Shown here: one piece after another, positions 24,718-33,247 of the stretch
Numbering within the stretch: the first letter of the stretch is position 1
How the letters are laid out: each line of letters opens with the position of its first letter
Assembly: GCF_024345795.1 (NCBI RefSeq)
Contig: NZ_JAGQBU010000008.1
Location: 41,960 to 105,959, forward strand
DNA: 64,000 nt
Origin: Synechococcus sp. J7-Johnson
GTDB lineage: Bacteria > Cyanobacteriota > Cyanobacteriia > PCC-6307 > Cyanobiaceae
Reading direction: 5' to 3'
Translations under genes and position numbers: made by a program
The notes under the pieces: generated by a model
Database searches by the model: none
What the model was told of the DNA's origin: nothing
What the model saw: the letters and a program-made list of their open reading frames with translations, nothing else

Positions 24718-25350
24718 TCAGTGGATGCGCCAGGAACGGCGGGAGATCAGCTGGGCACCGGTGATCTGCTGGCCGGCCTTGAGGGCTTCCTTGATGGCGG
24801 ACTTGTCCGGCTGGCTGGTGGTTTTCACCGTCAGCCACTCGGGAGCCAGGTCCAGCTCGTCGTCGATCTCGACTGACTGGGATCTGCGGCTTGTGAGTTC
24901 GTGGTTCGGGAAGGAGAAGCGGGTGGCCTGCGGCTGCAACCGGGTGAGCACCAGCACCAGGGAGTCCTCCAGGGCCTCGGCCCGGCTGGCATCGGAGCGG
25001 GCGAGATCGGTGAGCCGCTTTGCCTGCTGCTGGCGGTAGGCGGCCTGTCCGCGCAGGTGCTCGATCACCCAGCAGGTGGCATCGGCCTTGGCCGCCAGGG
25101 TCGCCTTGTTGCCCTCCTCGGCCAGCAGGGCAGCCTCCAACTCAGCGAGGGCCTGACTGCGGGAGTCGTCGTCATCGGACTCCAGCTGCTCGGCGAGCTG
25201 GCCGATGGCGGTGGTGAGCTCCTGGGCCTCGATGCCCAGCTGCCAGAGCGAACCGGTGCGCTGAAGGGAGCAGGCGGGGCCGGCAACATCCGCAGCAACG
25301 TGCGCTGGCGCCGTGGCAGCAGCGGTGGGGGTGGGGGTAAGAACAGGCAT
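24718..25350 (-). CDS. Siphovirus Gp157-like protein
   Basis: 210 residues. The C-terminal pattern TTSQPDKSAIKEALKAGQQI then GAQLISRRSWRI is the signature ending of the Gp157 family (EVTVPDKKAIKKALKAGEEV-type), and the middle part (KADATCWVIEHLRGQAAYRQQQAKRLTDLA) is its long helical region. Gp157 proteins are found in phages of Gram-positive and other bacteria, next to recombination and replication genes, and have been linked to phage resistance; biochemistry is poorly known. Here it lies upstream of the RAD52-like gene, matching the usual setting. The first ~30 residues are Ala/Pro-rich and possibly disordered. Confidence 0.85.
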   Translation of the reverse strand: MPVLTPTPTAAATAPAHVAADVAGPACSLQRTGSLWQLGIEAQELTTAIGQLAEQLESDDDDSRSQALAELEAALLAEEGNKATLAAKADATCWVIEHLRGQAAYRQQQAKRLTDLARSDASRAEALEDSLVLVLTRLQPQATRFSFPNHELTSRRSQSVEIDDELDLAPEWLTVKTTSQPDKSAIKEALKAGQQITGAQLISRRSWRIH

Positions 25351-25399
25351 GACGGTGATAAGGGAATGGGAACGGAGGCGCCAACAGGCGCGGAAGGCA

Positions 25400-25921
25400 T
25401 CAGGGGCAAGGAGCAGCAGCGGGAGCCGCCCAGCGAGCGGCGGATGGGCTGACCTCCACCACGGCGATCGGCACCGGGGAACGGGAGGCCATGCGGCGGG
25501 CTTCTCTCACCAGGGAGACCGTGCCGGGCCCGCCCGGGAAGGCCACCACCAGCACGGAGGTGGAGACCCCAGGGGCGGCGTGGGACTCGGCCCGGGCAAC
25601 CGCCAGCTCGAGGAGCTCCCGGTTACGGATCGGCCCGGCGGCCCGGCCATGGCGCCGCCATTCGGCGGGCATGACCAGCGCCGACCAGCCCAGCTGATGC
25701 GCCGCGCGGGCAATGGCGGCATCGGCTCCTCGGGCTCCGCCGTGAAGGAGCAGATGGACCAGCCGGCCGCCGCTGCGGGCCAGCAGTTCAGCGGCCACCC
25801 GCTGATGGGACCAGGCCAGATCACGGCCTCCACCGGCCGCGATCACAAGAGACCGGCAGGGGGCCATTCCTGGCCTGGATGACATACAAAGAGCCATGGA
25901 ATCAGTTGCCGTGAATGACAA
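25400..25921 (-). CDS. SLOG-superfamily (YspA-like, DUF2493) protein
   Basis: 173 residues from a TTG at 25921; ATG alternatives at 25897, 25885 and 25867 exist and the domain begins just after the last. LVIAAGGGRDLAWSH, LLLHGGARGADAAIARAA and VVAFPGGPGT are the three Rossmann-type motifs of the YspA/SLOG family, predicted to bind nucleotide-derived ligands. Members occur in phages, plasmids and near defence genes. The C-terminus is Ala/Pro-rich. It lies 49 bases upstream of the Gp157-like gene in the same direction. Function in phages is not established; ligand sensing or modified-nucleotide handling has been suggested for the superfamily. Confidence 0.82.
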   Translation of the reverse strand: MSFTATDSMALCMSSRPGMAPCRSLVIAAGGGRDLAWSHQRVAAELLARSGGRLVHLLLHGGARGADAAIARAAHQLGWSALVMPAEWRRHGRAAGPIRNRELLELAVARAESHAAPGVSTSVLVVAFPGGPGTVSLVREARRMASRSPVPIAVVEVSPSAARWAAPAAAPCP

Positions 25922-26326
25922 CTGATCGGGGCATCATGCCGCTGGCGAGAGTGCGGCGGTGATGGCGAGATCAGGGGATGACGTTGCCGCAGGCGACGGG
26001 CTCGGGGCCTTTGGCGCGACCTTTATTCTACCAGTACAAATGCACTTTGGGTACTGCAGAGCCACTGCAACTACTCGGATCTGAGGGTTTCTTGCTCATG
26101 CTCACGGACCTAGATTGGCTGACAGTCAGCTGGCCATCTTTGCGGCCGGCCTGGGGCTCTAGGCCTGATGGACAGCCGCGCAGTCGCGCGAAGCAACCCC
26201 TGGCCCTCGTCGCCCTGATCCATCACCTGCCGGCCGCGTAAGTGGCGGCACCGCAGCCGCGGAAGAGCCGCCTGGCAGCCGTGACCTGAGCACACCCATC
26301 CCGGCGGCGCCGAGGGGAGATCAGAT

Positions 26327-26381
26327 TCACGCGAGCGCAAGGGTCGGCGAAGCCGACTTGCCCAGCCCTTGCGCCGTGTGA
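26327..26381. repeat. Palindromic repeat, copy D
   Basis: Core CAAGGG (26338-26343) to CCCTTG with inner hairpin GTCGGC-gaa-GCCGAC and spacer TTGCCCA; outer arms TCACGCGAGCG and CGCCGTGTGA pair imperfectly. Same orientation as copies A-C. Confidence 0.65.
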
Positions 26382-26475
26382 CACCCTGCATCTCCGCCGC
26401 CGGATGGATCGTTCATTCCTTCTTAGGTTGCGCCCGGCGAGGAAACCTCAGCTGGCCGCCAGCCAGTGACGAGAC

Positions 26476-26502
26476 CTCTCACATCCGAGCTGCATGTGAG
26501 AG
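26476..26502. repeat. Perfect inverted repeat near tRNA-Pro
   Basis: CTCTCACAT (26476-26484) and ATGTGAGAG (26494-26502) around a 9-base loop. The left arm recurs at 26648-26656, 37 bases from the tRNA gene. Could be a recombinase-binding remnant or a chance hairpin. Confidence 0.4.
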
Positions 26503-26684
26503 AAATGATCGGGCTGCGTGAGAAGGAGCACGGGCGAGCCCTGCCTCCGCTCCCTTGACCTGCTGCTCCGAAGCCGTGCCCCGGACAGCTTTCTTGGCCA
26601 GATGAAGTTATTGACGCCGGCCCCAGGACCAGAATCTCTCACCTTTTCTCTCACATGCCCAAGGGCCAATCACTGAGAAGTCAA

Positions 26685-26758
26685 TCGGGGCGACAGGATT
26701 CGAACCTGCGACCTAGTGCTCCCAAAGCACCCGCGCTACCAAGCTGCGCCACGCCCCG
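26685..26758 (-). tRNA. tRNA-Pro (anticodon TGG)
   Basis: Read on the minus strand: acceptor arm CGGGGCG pairs with CGCCCCG plus discriminator A; D arm GCGCAGCTTGGTAGCGC; anticodon stem GGTGC/GCACT region with loop holding TGG; T arm with GGTTCGAATCC. 74 bases without an encoded CCA. Its 3' end faces the accessory region, so it is a natural integration target for the island. Confidence 0.95.
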
Positions 26759-26826
26759 TTAGGTGAGACTTTACCTTCCGAGCTCCTGGCGATTGCGTCA
26801 TTGATGGGAACCTCACTCGGCTCTGG

Positions 26827-29800
26827 TCAGGACAGAGCGTTCATTCCCACACGCACCCTCGAGCCCTGATCGCTGGAGAGCACCTCGATGCCGTAGCGGA
26901 TGCGCTCCTTGAGGGCTCCCACGTGACTGATGATGCCGATCATGCGGCCGCCTTCCCGCAACCGGTCGAGTTCGTCCATCGCCAGCTGGAGGTTGTCGGG
27001 ATCGAGGGTGCCGAAGCCCTCATCGATGAACAGGGCCTCGAGGTGCACCCCGCCTGAGTGGGCCTCCACGGTGTCGGCCACACCCAGGGCCAGGGCCAGG
27101 GAGGCCTGGAAGGTTTCGCCGCCCGAGAGGCTGCTCACCTCTCGCTCCTCGCCGGTGTAGGCATCGAGGACACGCAGGCCCAGGCCCGCCTGGCGGCCGC
27201 CGCGCCCCCCCTCATCGGTGAGCCGCAGCTGATAGCGGCCTGAGGTCATCAGCTCAAGCCGCTGGTTGGCGTAGCGGCAGATATCGCCCAGATAGGCGGA
27301 GAGCACCCAGCGCTGCAGGGAAATGAAGGGAGCGGCCTTGCCAGAGCAGCGATCGGCCACGGCACTCAACAACTGTGCCCGCTCCCTCCGGGCGGCCAGC
27401 TCGCCTGCCCCGCTCCGGTGCTCAGAGCTGAGCCGCTCGATCTCCGCCTGCGCTCCTCGGGCTTCGCTGTGGCGCTCCACGGCCGCCGTGCGGGCGGCAT
27501 CAGCGGTGGAAACCGCTTCCTGGGCCGTCGCGGTATCTGGCCGCTCCGCTGGCAGATCGGCCAGGTCCGCTGAGGCCAGCAGTCCCCTCAGCCCAATCAA
27601 TTCCGTCTCGTAGGCCTTGATCCGCTGGGCCCAGAGCTGGCGCACGTTCTCCTCCCTGAGGGCGGCCACCACGGCCAGGCCATCGGCAAACTCCGATCCG
27701 GCCATATCCGTCGCCAGGCGGCCCGAAGCCTGCTCAAGCCGGGTCATGGCAGTGGTGATTTCTTGGCAGCGTCCCGCCAAAGCTTTCAGAGCTTCCTCCA
27801 GGGGTTCGTAGGTCTTCACCGCCTGCAGTGGATCGACCCCCGCCCCAAGCTGGCTGGCGATGTCGGCGGTGAGTGTTTGCGCCCGTTGATTTTCGTCTGC
27901 GGCGGCCCTGGACTGCACCGCCAGCTCCGTGCTGGCCGACTGAATGCTCGCTTGGAGTGCCTGGAGCTCCTGCTCGTGATCGTTGATCGCCTGCTCCAGG
28001 CTGGCCACTGTTACGGCTAGGGCCTGCGCAGTGGCCATGGTCTCGCTGGCCTGTAGAGCTGCAGTCCGCGCCGCCGCCTGATCAAGGTCGGCGCCGCCGG
28101 CTTTCTCCAGCACCGCCGCCAGTTCTCCCTGTGTCTTCTGCAGATCAACCGCGGCCTGCTCGGCAGCCTTGGTTGCCACGTTCAGCTCACTCTCCGCCGC
28201 AGTGATCGCCTCATCACTGACGGCGTCCTGGGACGGCTGAGATGGTGCCGGATGGTGCGCCGAACCGCAGACCGGGCAGGGGGCTCCAGACTCCAGTCCG
28301 CCGGCGAGCAGAGCCGCCATGCCAGCAATCTGACGTCGCCGGTGATCGTTCAGAGCGGCCGTGGCCTGGTTAAGCCGAGCATCGGCCATGGTTTTCGCGG
28401 CCGTGGCCTCACTCTCCTGCTTCTTGGCAGGGGCGATGGCCTCCACGGCCCGGGCGCGATCAATGGCCTCCTCTGCCGCCCGCTGCAACCCGTTGAGCTG
28501 GTCACGGGCCGAGCAGGCTTTGGTGAAGGCATTGGCGGCGGCCTGCCGCGCCTGCTGGCAGCTTTCTCTGGCGGCGGTACTGCTGGTCAGCCGCTCCTCA
28601 GCTCTTCTGGCCTGGGCAGCGGCGGCGGCGGCCCTGGCCCTTGCCTGGGCAGCTTCCATGGCCTGACTGGCCAGGGCCGTCAGCTCCACCCGTCGCGCCG
28701 CGAGGTCGTTGCGCGCTTCGCCCAGCTCCTCCAGGCTTGGCCGTGCCATCAGATCAAGCAGGACCAGCGAAGCCGGCAGGGCCTGAGCGGCGTCCCTGGC
28801 CCGGTTCGCCCGCAGCAGCTCTGCCTTGATCCCGGCCTCAAGCGTGCTCAGGGCATCACGGGCGGCCTGCTCGGTTTCCACGCTGGGGCGCAGCGCCTCG
28901 GCCGCCTCCGCCCTGCTCAGCCGCTGACGGAAGTCGATGACCGCCTCTTGCTTGGCCTCCAGTTCGGTGAGCCTGGAGAGGGCCTCTGAGCGCCGATCCC
29001 AGCGGTCGGCCAGCTTCTCGATCGCCGCCATGGCCTTCCGGGTGAGTTCAAGGCTTGCGCCCAGCTGGTTCAGGCTGTCTTGGGTGCCCCCCACCACCGC
29101 AGCGATCTGCTCCACCAGCAGATCCAGGCCCTCCTGATCGTTGGGTACCTCCAAGGGCTGTGGGGCATAGGGGCTCCACTCATGGGCAGCCTGGTGGCGC
29201 AGCACCTCCAGGGTCCGGTTCTGCTCGGCCACCTCGATGCGGGCGGCCTTGGCACGCTCCTCCAGCCAGCTGACTGCCTGCTCGTAGATCACCGTGTCGA
29301 AGAGGGTTTTCAGCAGCGCCTCCCGCTCCTCGGCCCTGGCCCGCAGCACTTCGGCGAACTTGCCCTGGGGCAGCAGGATCACCTGGCGGAACTGGGCGGC
29401 ATCGAGACCCACCAGCCCCTGCACCTCGCGGGTGACCTCAGTGGTGCGGCTGGCGATCGGCTGCCAATCGTCGCCGACCAGCCGGAACAGCACCGCCTGC
29501 GGCGCCTTCTCGGTGGTTCCTTCACCCCGGGTCTTGGGGGCGGTGTACGCGGGTGATCGCTCCACGCGGTAGCGGGCCCCGCCACTGGAGAACTCCAGGC
29601 TCACCCGCGGCACGGCTGAGGGCTCGGCGTGATCAGATTTCAGCGCCTTGACGCTGCGATCCCCCGACACCTCGCCGTAGAGCGCGAAGCAGAGGGCATC
29701 GAGCAGGAAGGTCTTGCCGGCACCGGTGCTGCCGTGGATCAGGAACAGACCCTCCTGGCTGAGCGCGTCGAAGCCGATCTCCACGGGTTCGGCATAGGGC

Positions 29801-29835
29801 CCGAAAGCCTCGATCCTGAGCTGGTGTGGTTTCAG
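26827..29835 (-). CDS. sbcC: SbcC, ATPase/coiled-coil subunit of SbcCD nuclease
   Basis: 1002 residues if translation starts at the CTG at 29835, which overlaps the sbcD stop (CTGA) and follows GGAGGGGAG. From there the product begins with the family hallmark LRIEAFGPYAEPVEI; the first conventional codon (GTG, 29784) would delete FGPYA. Walker A GSTGAGKT at ~35-42, zinc hook CPVC at ~520, ABC signature SLSGGE near 900 and Walker B FIDEGFGTLD are intact, with long Ala/Gln/Glu-rich coiled coils between. SbcCD (the bacterial Mre11-Rad50) cuts hairpins and DNA ends during replication repair. Length is normal for the family. Confidence 0.95.
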   Translation of the reverse strand: MKPHQLRIEAFGPYAEPVEIGFDALSQEGLFLIHGSTGAGKTFLLDALCFALYGEVSGDRSVKALKSDHAEPSAVPRVSLEFSSGGARYRVERSPAYTAPKTRGEGTTEKAPQAVLFRLVGDDWQPIASRTTEVTREVQGLVGLDAAQFRQVILLPQGKFAEVLRARAEEREALLKTLFDTVIYEQAVSWLEERAKAARIEVAEQNRTLEVLRHQAAHEWSPYAPQPLEVPNDQEGLDLLVEQIAAVVGGTQDSLNQLGASLELTRKAMAAIEKLADRWDRRSEALSRLTELEAKQEAVIDFRQRLSRAEAAEALRPSVETEQAARDALSTLEAGIKAELLRANRARDAAQALPASLVLLDLMARPSLEELGEARNDLAARRVELTALASQAMEAAQARARAAAAAAQARRAEERLTSSTAARESCQQARQAAANAFTKACSARDQLNGLQRAAEEAIDRARAVEAIAPAKKQESEATAAKTMADARLNQATAALNDHRRRQIAGMAALLAGGLESGAPCPVCGSAHHPAPSQPSQDAVSDEAITAAESELNVATKAAEQAAVDLQKTQGELAAVLEKAGGADLDQAAARTAALQASETMATAQALAVTVASLEQAINDHEQELQALQASIQSASTELAVQSRAAADENQRAQTLTADIASQLGAGVDPLQAVKTYEPLEEALKALAGRCQEITTAMTRLEQASGRLATDMAGSEFADGLAVVAALREENVRQLWAQRIKAYETELIGLRGLLASADLADLPAERPDTATAQEAVSTADAARTAAVERHSEARGAQAEIERLSSEHRSGAGELAARRERAQLLSAVADRCSGKAAPFISLQRWVLSAYLGDICRYANQRLELMTSGRYQLRLTDEGGRGGRQAGLGLRVLDAYTGEEREVSSLSGGETFQASLALALGVADTVEAHSGGVHLEALFIDEGFGTLDPDNLQLAMDELDRLREGGRMIGIISHVGALKERIRYGIEVLSSDQGSRVRVGMNALS

Positions 29836-31013
29836 CGCTCCCCTCCCTTTGCGGCCACTTCGAGCGCTTCCCGCAGCAGATCGCCCTCGGCCTGGTTGGC
29901 GGCTCGCCCCTGCTGATCAGCGAAGAATGCCGCCGTCAGTTCAAACGGTGAAGCGGCCTGGCGCACCTGCTGGTTGCGCTCGCTGGCCGTGGAGCGCAGC
30001 ACCTCCGGCGGACGGTGGCGCAGTTCGGCCACATGGGGGAAGCGCCGGCGCAGTCGGGCCATGGCCTGCAGGGGCAGCACCTCGTCGCTGAGGAACACCC
30101 GCACCCATGCGTCGACGGCCGACTCAAACTGCGGATCACAGCAGAGCTGGTCGATGCTTCCTTCAATGGTGCACAGCGATCGGCCCACCTGCAGCGGCAC
30201 AAGCTCAACCGTTGGCTGGCCTGCGGCGTCGAGCTCCACGAGCCGCACCGACTTGGTGTGGTTCTGCTCGGAGAAGGAATAGGGCAGTGGGGTGCCGGAA
30301 TAAGCCAGCCGGGGGCCATCCAGCTGCTGGGAGCCGTGCAGATGGCCCAGGGCCACGTAGTCGAAGCCGGCGAAAGCCTCCACGCTCACCCGATCGACGT
30401 TTCCGACAGTGAGCTCCCGCTCTGACTCCGAGCTCTCCCCGCCAGCGACGAAGGTGTGGGCCACCAGCAAAGAGCGGTGCTTCGGCCGGCCTTGGAGATC
30501 CCGGCGGATCCGCTCCAGTGCCAGCCGCGTCACCTCGTCATGGCGCAGGCGCACCGGCGGCGCCTCCTCCCCCAGCGCACTGTTCAGGCCAGGCCCATCC
30601 ACCGCCGGCTCCAGGTAGGGAAGCGGGTAGATCGCCACCGGAGCCCCCCCCAGCCGGGGGCTCACCAGCACCGGCTCATGGGCCCGGCGCACGTCCCCCC
30701 GGATCGTCACCCCGAAGGAGGCGAGCAGGGGGTCGTAAACCGACACCCGCACATGGGAATCGTGGTTGCCGGCGATCGCCACCACCGCGGCACCGTTCTG
30801 GCGCAACTGGGCCAGAGTTTCGTTGAAAAGCTGCACGGCCTCGGATGGCGGGATCGCCCTGTCGTAGAGGTCGCCGGCGATCAGGACCGCATCAACAGCC
30901 CCCTCCCTGGCCAGCTCCACGATCCGCGACAGCGCCGCCGCCTGCTCCTCGAGCAGGGATGCGCCGTGGAAAGTCCGCCCAAGGTGCCAGTCGGAGGTGT
31001 GAAGCAGGCGCAT
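29832..31013 (-). CDS. sbcD: SbcD, nuclease subunit of SbcCD
   Basis: 393 residues. Metal-binding phosphoesterase motifs are complete: SDWHLGRTF (7-15), AGDLYDRA, AGNHDSHVRV, a later HTFVAGG and ALGHLHGSQQ. The protein provides the Mn-dependent exo/endonuclease activity and partners with SbcC, encoded immediately downstream with a four-base overlap. Cyanobacterial SbcD proteins have this length. It opens hairpins and trims ends, which counteracts long palindromes in the chromosome; that is of interest given the large palindromes in the adjacent accessory region. The gene begins the core part of the minus-strand cluster. Confidence 0.95.
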   Translation of the reverse strand: MRLLHTSDWHLGRTFHGASLLEEQAAALSRIVELAREGAVDAVLIAGDLYDRAIPPSEAVQLFNETLAQLRQNGAAVVAIAGNHDSHVRVSVYDPLLASFGVTIRGDVRRAHEPVLVSPRLGGAPVAIYPLPYLEPAVDGPGLNSALGEEAPPVRLRHDEVTRLALERIRRDLQGRPKHRSLLVAHTFVAGGESSESERELTVGNVDRVSVEAFAGFDYVALGHLHGSQQLDGPRLAYSGTPLPYSFSEQNHTKSVRLVELDAAGQPTVELVPLQVGRSLCTIEGSIDQLCCDPQFESAVDAWVRVFLSDEVLPLQAMARLRRRFPHVAELRHRPPEVLRSTASERNQQVRQAASPFELTAAFFADQQGRAANQAEGDLLREALEVAAKGGER

Positions 31014-31191
31014 CAGCGGCAGCTCACGCTCAGTTCCTGCCTGAGGCCGACGTTAAGTGGGCAGCGACTCCCGGCCGCAGGCGGCTGGCTGGACTCCAAC
31101 AACGGTCACGCGGAAGGATGTAACCGTGATCAAGTCGATCGCAGAACTGCCTGACCTGCTCAGTTCAATGGCCCGCTGAGCGGGAACGGAA

Positions 31192-31464
31192 TCAGGGGGC
31201 CCAGCCGCAGTGGTTGCCGGGGTAGCGCAGCGTGCGCCAGTCGCCGCCGGGGGTGCTCACTTCGACGCCGATACCGATCGGGTCCTCAAGGCCGTTGCTG
31301 TTCTGCTGCCACCACTCCTGAGCTGCATCCCAGGCGGCATCCATCGAGTCGAAATGGTCGTCGAGGACGGGATGGGGGCAGCACCGCTGGTCGACCAACC
31401 GGTAAAGCCGCGCTACGTGGGCCTGCTTGCCGGCGGAGACGGTACGGAAGGAAGAGAACGCCAT
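31192..31464 (-). CDS. Conserved-type hypothetical protein, about 90 residues
   Basis: From the ATG at 31464 the product starts MAFSSFRTVSAGKQAHVARL. A GTG three codons upstream (31473) has GAGG at good spacing, so the true start may be there; the frame is open to 31527. The sequence DSMDAAWDAAQEWWQQ followed by GIGVEVSTPGGDWRTLRYP is compact alpha/beta and resembles small picocyanobacterial proteins of unknown role. Two cysteines (QRCCPH) are adjacent. It stands alone between sbcD and ridA. Confidence 0.6.
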   Translation of the reverse strand: MAFSSFRTVSAGKQAHVARLYRLVDQRCCPHPVLDDHFDSMDAAWDAAQEWWQQNSNGLEDPIGIGVEVSTPGGDWRTLRYPGNHCGWAP

Positions 31465-31605
31465 GGCCCGCACATCGACAACCTCCCCATGGTGGCGGCT
31501 GTGACAGCTGTTGACTGTCACCTTCATTACAAGACACCGATGTCAAAGGATGCGCACTGTGGTCCCCAGGGCAAGGTGGACGGCTCAGCCGGTGGCCACC
31601 AACCT

Positions 31606-32007
31606 TCAGCCCAGCATGGCGATGCAGTCGATTTCGACCAGGGCCCCCTTAGGTAGCGCCGCCACCTGAACGCAGGCCCTGGCCGGCGAGACCCCAGCCG
31701 AGAACACCTGGGCGTAAAGAGCATTGACCCGGGCGAAGTCGGCCAGATCGGTGAGGAACACCGTGGTGCGCACCACCTGCTGGGCTGTGCAGCCCGCCGC
31801 GCTCAGCACCGCCTGAAGATTGGTGAGCACCTGCCTGGTTTCGGCCTCCACATCCCCGTCGCCCACCAGCACACCCGTGGCTGGATCCAGGGCGATCTGG
31901 CCGGAGCAGAACAGCAGCCCCCCCGCCTTGACCGCCTGGTTGTAGGGACCCACCGGTGCTGGCGCTGCGGCCGTGGTGACCGCCTCGGCGGGAGTGCCCA
32001 TGCCCAT
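31606..32007 (-). CDS. ridA: RidA family reactive intermediate/imine deaminase
   Basis: 133 residues (ATG at 32007 or 32001). The RidA signature is clear: PVGPYNQAVKAGGLLFCSGQIALDP at the N-terminus, then FARVNALYAQVF and PARACVQVAALPKGALVEIDCIA. The arginine in PARAC and the glutamate in VEIDC are the active-site pair. Trimeric RidA hydrolyses 2-aminoacrylate and related imines made by PLP enzymes, protecting amino-acid metabolism. Its start is only 5-80 bases from the divergent ABC ATPase start, so they share a control region. Confidence 0.93.
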   Translation of the reverse strand: MGMGTPAEAVTTAAAPAPVGPYNQAVKAGGLLFCSGQIALDPATGVLVGDGDVEAETRQVLTNLQAVLSAAGCTAQQVVRTTVFLTDLADFARVNALYAQVFSAGVSPARACVQVAALPKGALVEIDCIAMLG

Positions 32008-32011
32008 GGCT

Positions 32012-33247
32012 ATGGCAGGTGAAAATGGATGTCAACTGTACGGACCAGGCTCCATCGCCCCTTCCACCCCAGTTCCGCTGCCTGTGTCCACCGCACTCCA
32101 GGCGGATGAGCGACCTGATCCTGTGCGGCTGGAGAACGTCTGGCACCGCTACCCCACTGCCCGTGGCGCCACCGACGCCGGTAATCCACAGAACTGGACC
32201 CTGCAGGGGGTGAACCTGCAGCTGCACCAGGGCGAATTGGTTGGGTTGCTGGGCCCTTCCGGTTGCGGAAAGACGACCCTGCTGCGTCTGATCGCCGGCT
32301 TCGAGCGGCCGGCCCGCGGCCGGGTGCTGATCCATGGCCAGGAGGTGGCAGGCCCCCACGGCTGGCTGGCACCGGAGCGTCGGGGGGTGGGCATGGTCTT
32401 CCAGGACTACGCCCTCTTCCCCCATCTCGATGCCTGGAGCAACGTCTGTTTCGGGCTCAAGCCCCGCCAGGATCGCAGCCGGGCTGCCTGGCTGCTGGAG
32501 CTGCTGGGGCTGACGGGGTTGGAGCGCCGCTACCCCCACGAACTCTCGGGCGGTCAGCGGCAGCGCCTGGCCCTGGCGCGGGCCCTCGCTCCGGGACCAA
32601 CTCTGCTGCTGCTGGATGAGCCCTTCTCGAACCTGGATGTGGAGGTGCGGCTGAGGCTGCGGGCCGAGCTCCCCGGCGTGCTCAGCCGCTGCCAGGCCAG
32701 CGGCCTGATCGTGACCCACGATCCCGAGGAGGCCCTGGCCATCTGCGACCGGGTCGCGGTGCTGCAGGGGGGGCATCTGCACCAATGCAGCAGTCCGCGC
32801 GAGATGGTGCGAGCTCCCGCCTCAGCCTTCGTGGGCCGCTTCGTTTTGCAGGGAAACCTGCTCGAGGCCCATTGGAGCGGCGACCAGCTGCTCACGCCCC
32901 TCGGTGCCTTGCGCCCGGAGCCGAGCGAATCCATCCCCAGCGCTGATGCTCCCGGCCCCTGGCAGGTGCTGCTGAGTCCATCGGCCTTTGATCTCAACGT
33001 CGATCCCAGTGGCCCCGCCGAGGTGGTGGCACGTGAGTTCCTTGGGCGTGAGTGGCTCTACCAGGTGCGGCTCGACGCTCTGGGCTCCGCTGCCCCGGTT
33101 GATCTCCGCTTTCGCCTGCCCCTCGAGCGCGACTACCCTCTCGGCCTGCGCTGCCGCCCGTGGTTGCGGCCCGGCGAGCCAGCCCGTCTCTTCCCCACAG
33201 GCCAGAGCCTCTGGCCGTCGGAGTCCCCCAGCCCAAAGGCGGCCTGA
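32012..33247 (+). CDS. ABC transporter ATP-binding protein (iron(III)/polyamine-type importer ATPase)
   Basis: About 411 residues from 32012; a GTG at 32084 just before TALQADERPDPVRLENVWHRY is an equally good start and leaves more room for a promoter. Walker A GPSGCGKTT, Q-loop FQDYALFPHLD, signature LSGGQRQRLALARAL, Walker B LLLLDEPFSNLD and H-loop THDPEEAL are complete. The C-terminal ~120 residues form an OB-type regulatory domain, as in FutC/PotA/CysA. FutC-like ferric iron import is the best guess for cyanobacteria, but no permease or binding protein is adjacent, so the substrate is not shown. Confidence 0.88.
   Translation: MAGENGCQLYGPGSIAPSTPVPLPVSTALQADERPDPVRLENVWHRYPTARGATDAGNPQNWTLQGVNLQLHQGELVGLLGPSGCGKTTLLRLIAGFERPARGRVLIHGQEVAGPHGWLAPERRGVGMVFQDYALFPHLDAWSNVCFGLKPRQDRSRAAWLLELLGLTGLERRYPHELSGGQRQRLALARALAPGPTLLLLDEPFSNLDVEVRLRLRAELPGVLSRCQASGLIVTHDPEEALAICDRVAVLQGGHLHQCSSPREMVRAPASAFVGRFVLQGNLLEAHWSGDQLLTPLGALRPEPSESIPSADAPGPWQVLLSPSAFDLNVDPSGPAEVVAREFLGREWLYQVRLDALGSAAPVDLRFRLPLERDYPLGLRCRPWLRPGEPARLFPTGQSLWPSESPSPKAA

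Larger units (their letters stand above)
25922..26684. other. Gene-poor junction between accessory region and tRNA-Pro
   Basis: 763 bases with no convincing gene. It contains palindrome D (26327-26381), a 9-base-stem hairpin (26476-26502) and a repeat of its CTCTCACAT arm at 26648. A 46-codon minus-strand frame (26159-26299) starts 28 bases from palindrome D but does not look like protein. An integrase would be expected near here in a tRNA-linked island; none is seen. Confidence 0.5.

Noticed and set aside
26159..26299. 46-codon minus-strand frame starting 28 bases from palindrome D
   Set aside because: The spacing mimics copies A-C, but the product is Gly/Arg/Pro-rich with no ribosome site; it may be a decayed gene or chance.
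31014..31191. Short frames between sbcD and the next gene
   Set aside because: Only a 17-codon frame with GTG start; nothing supports it as a gene.
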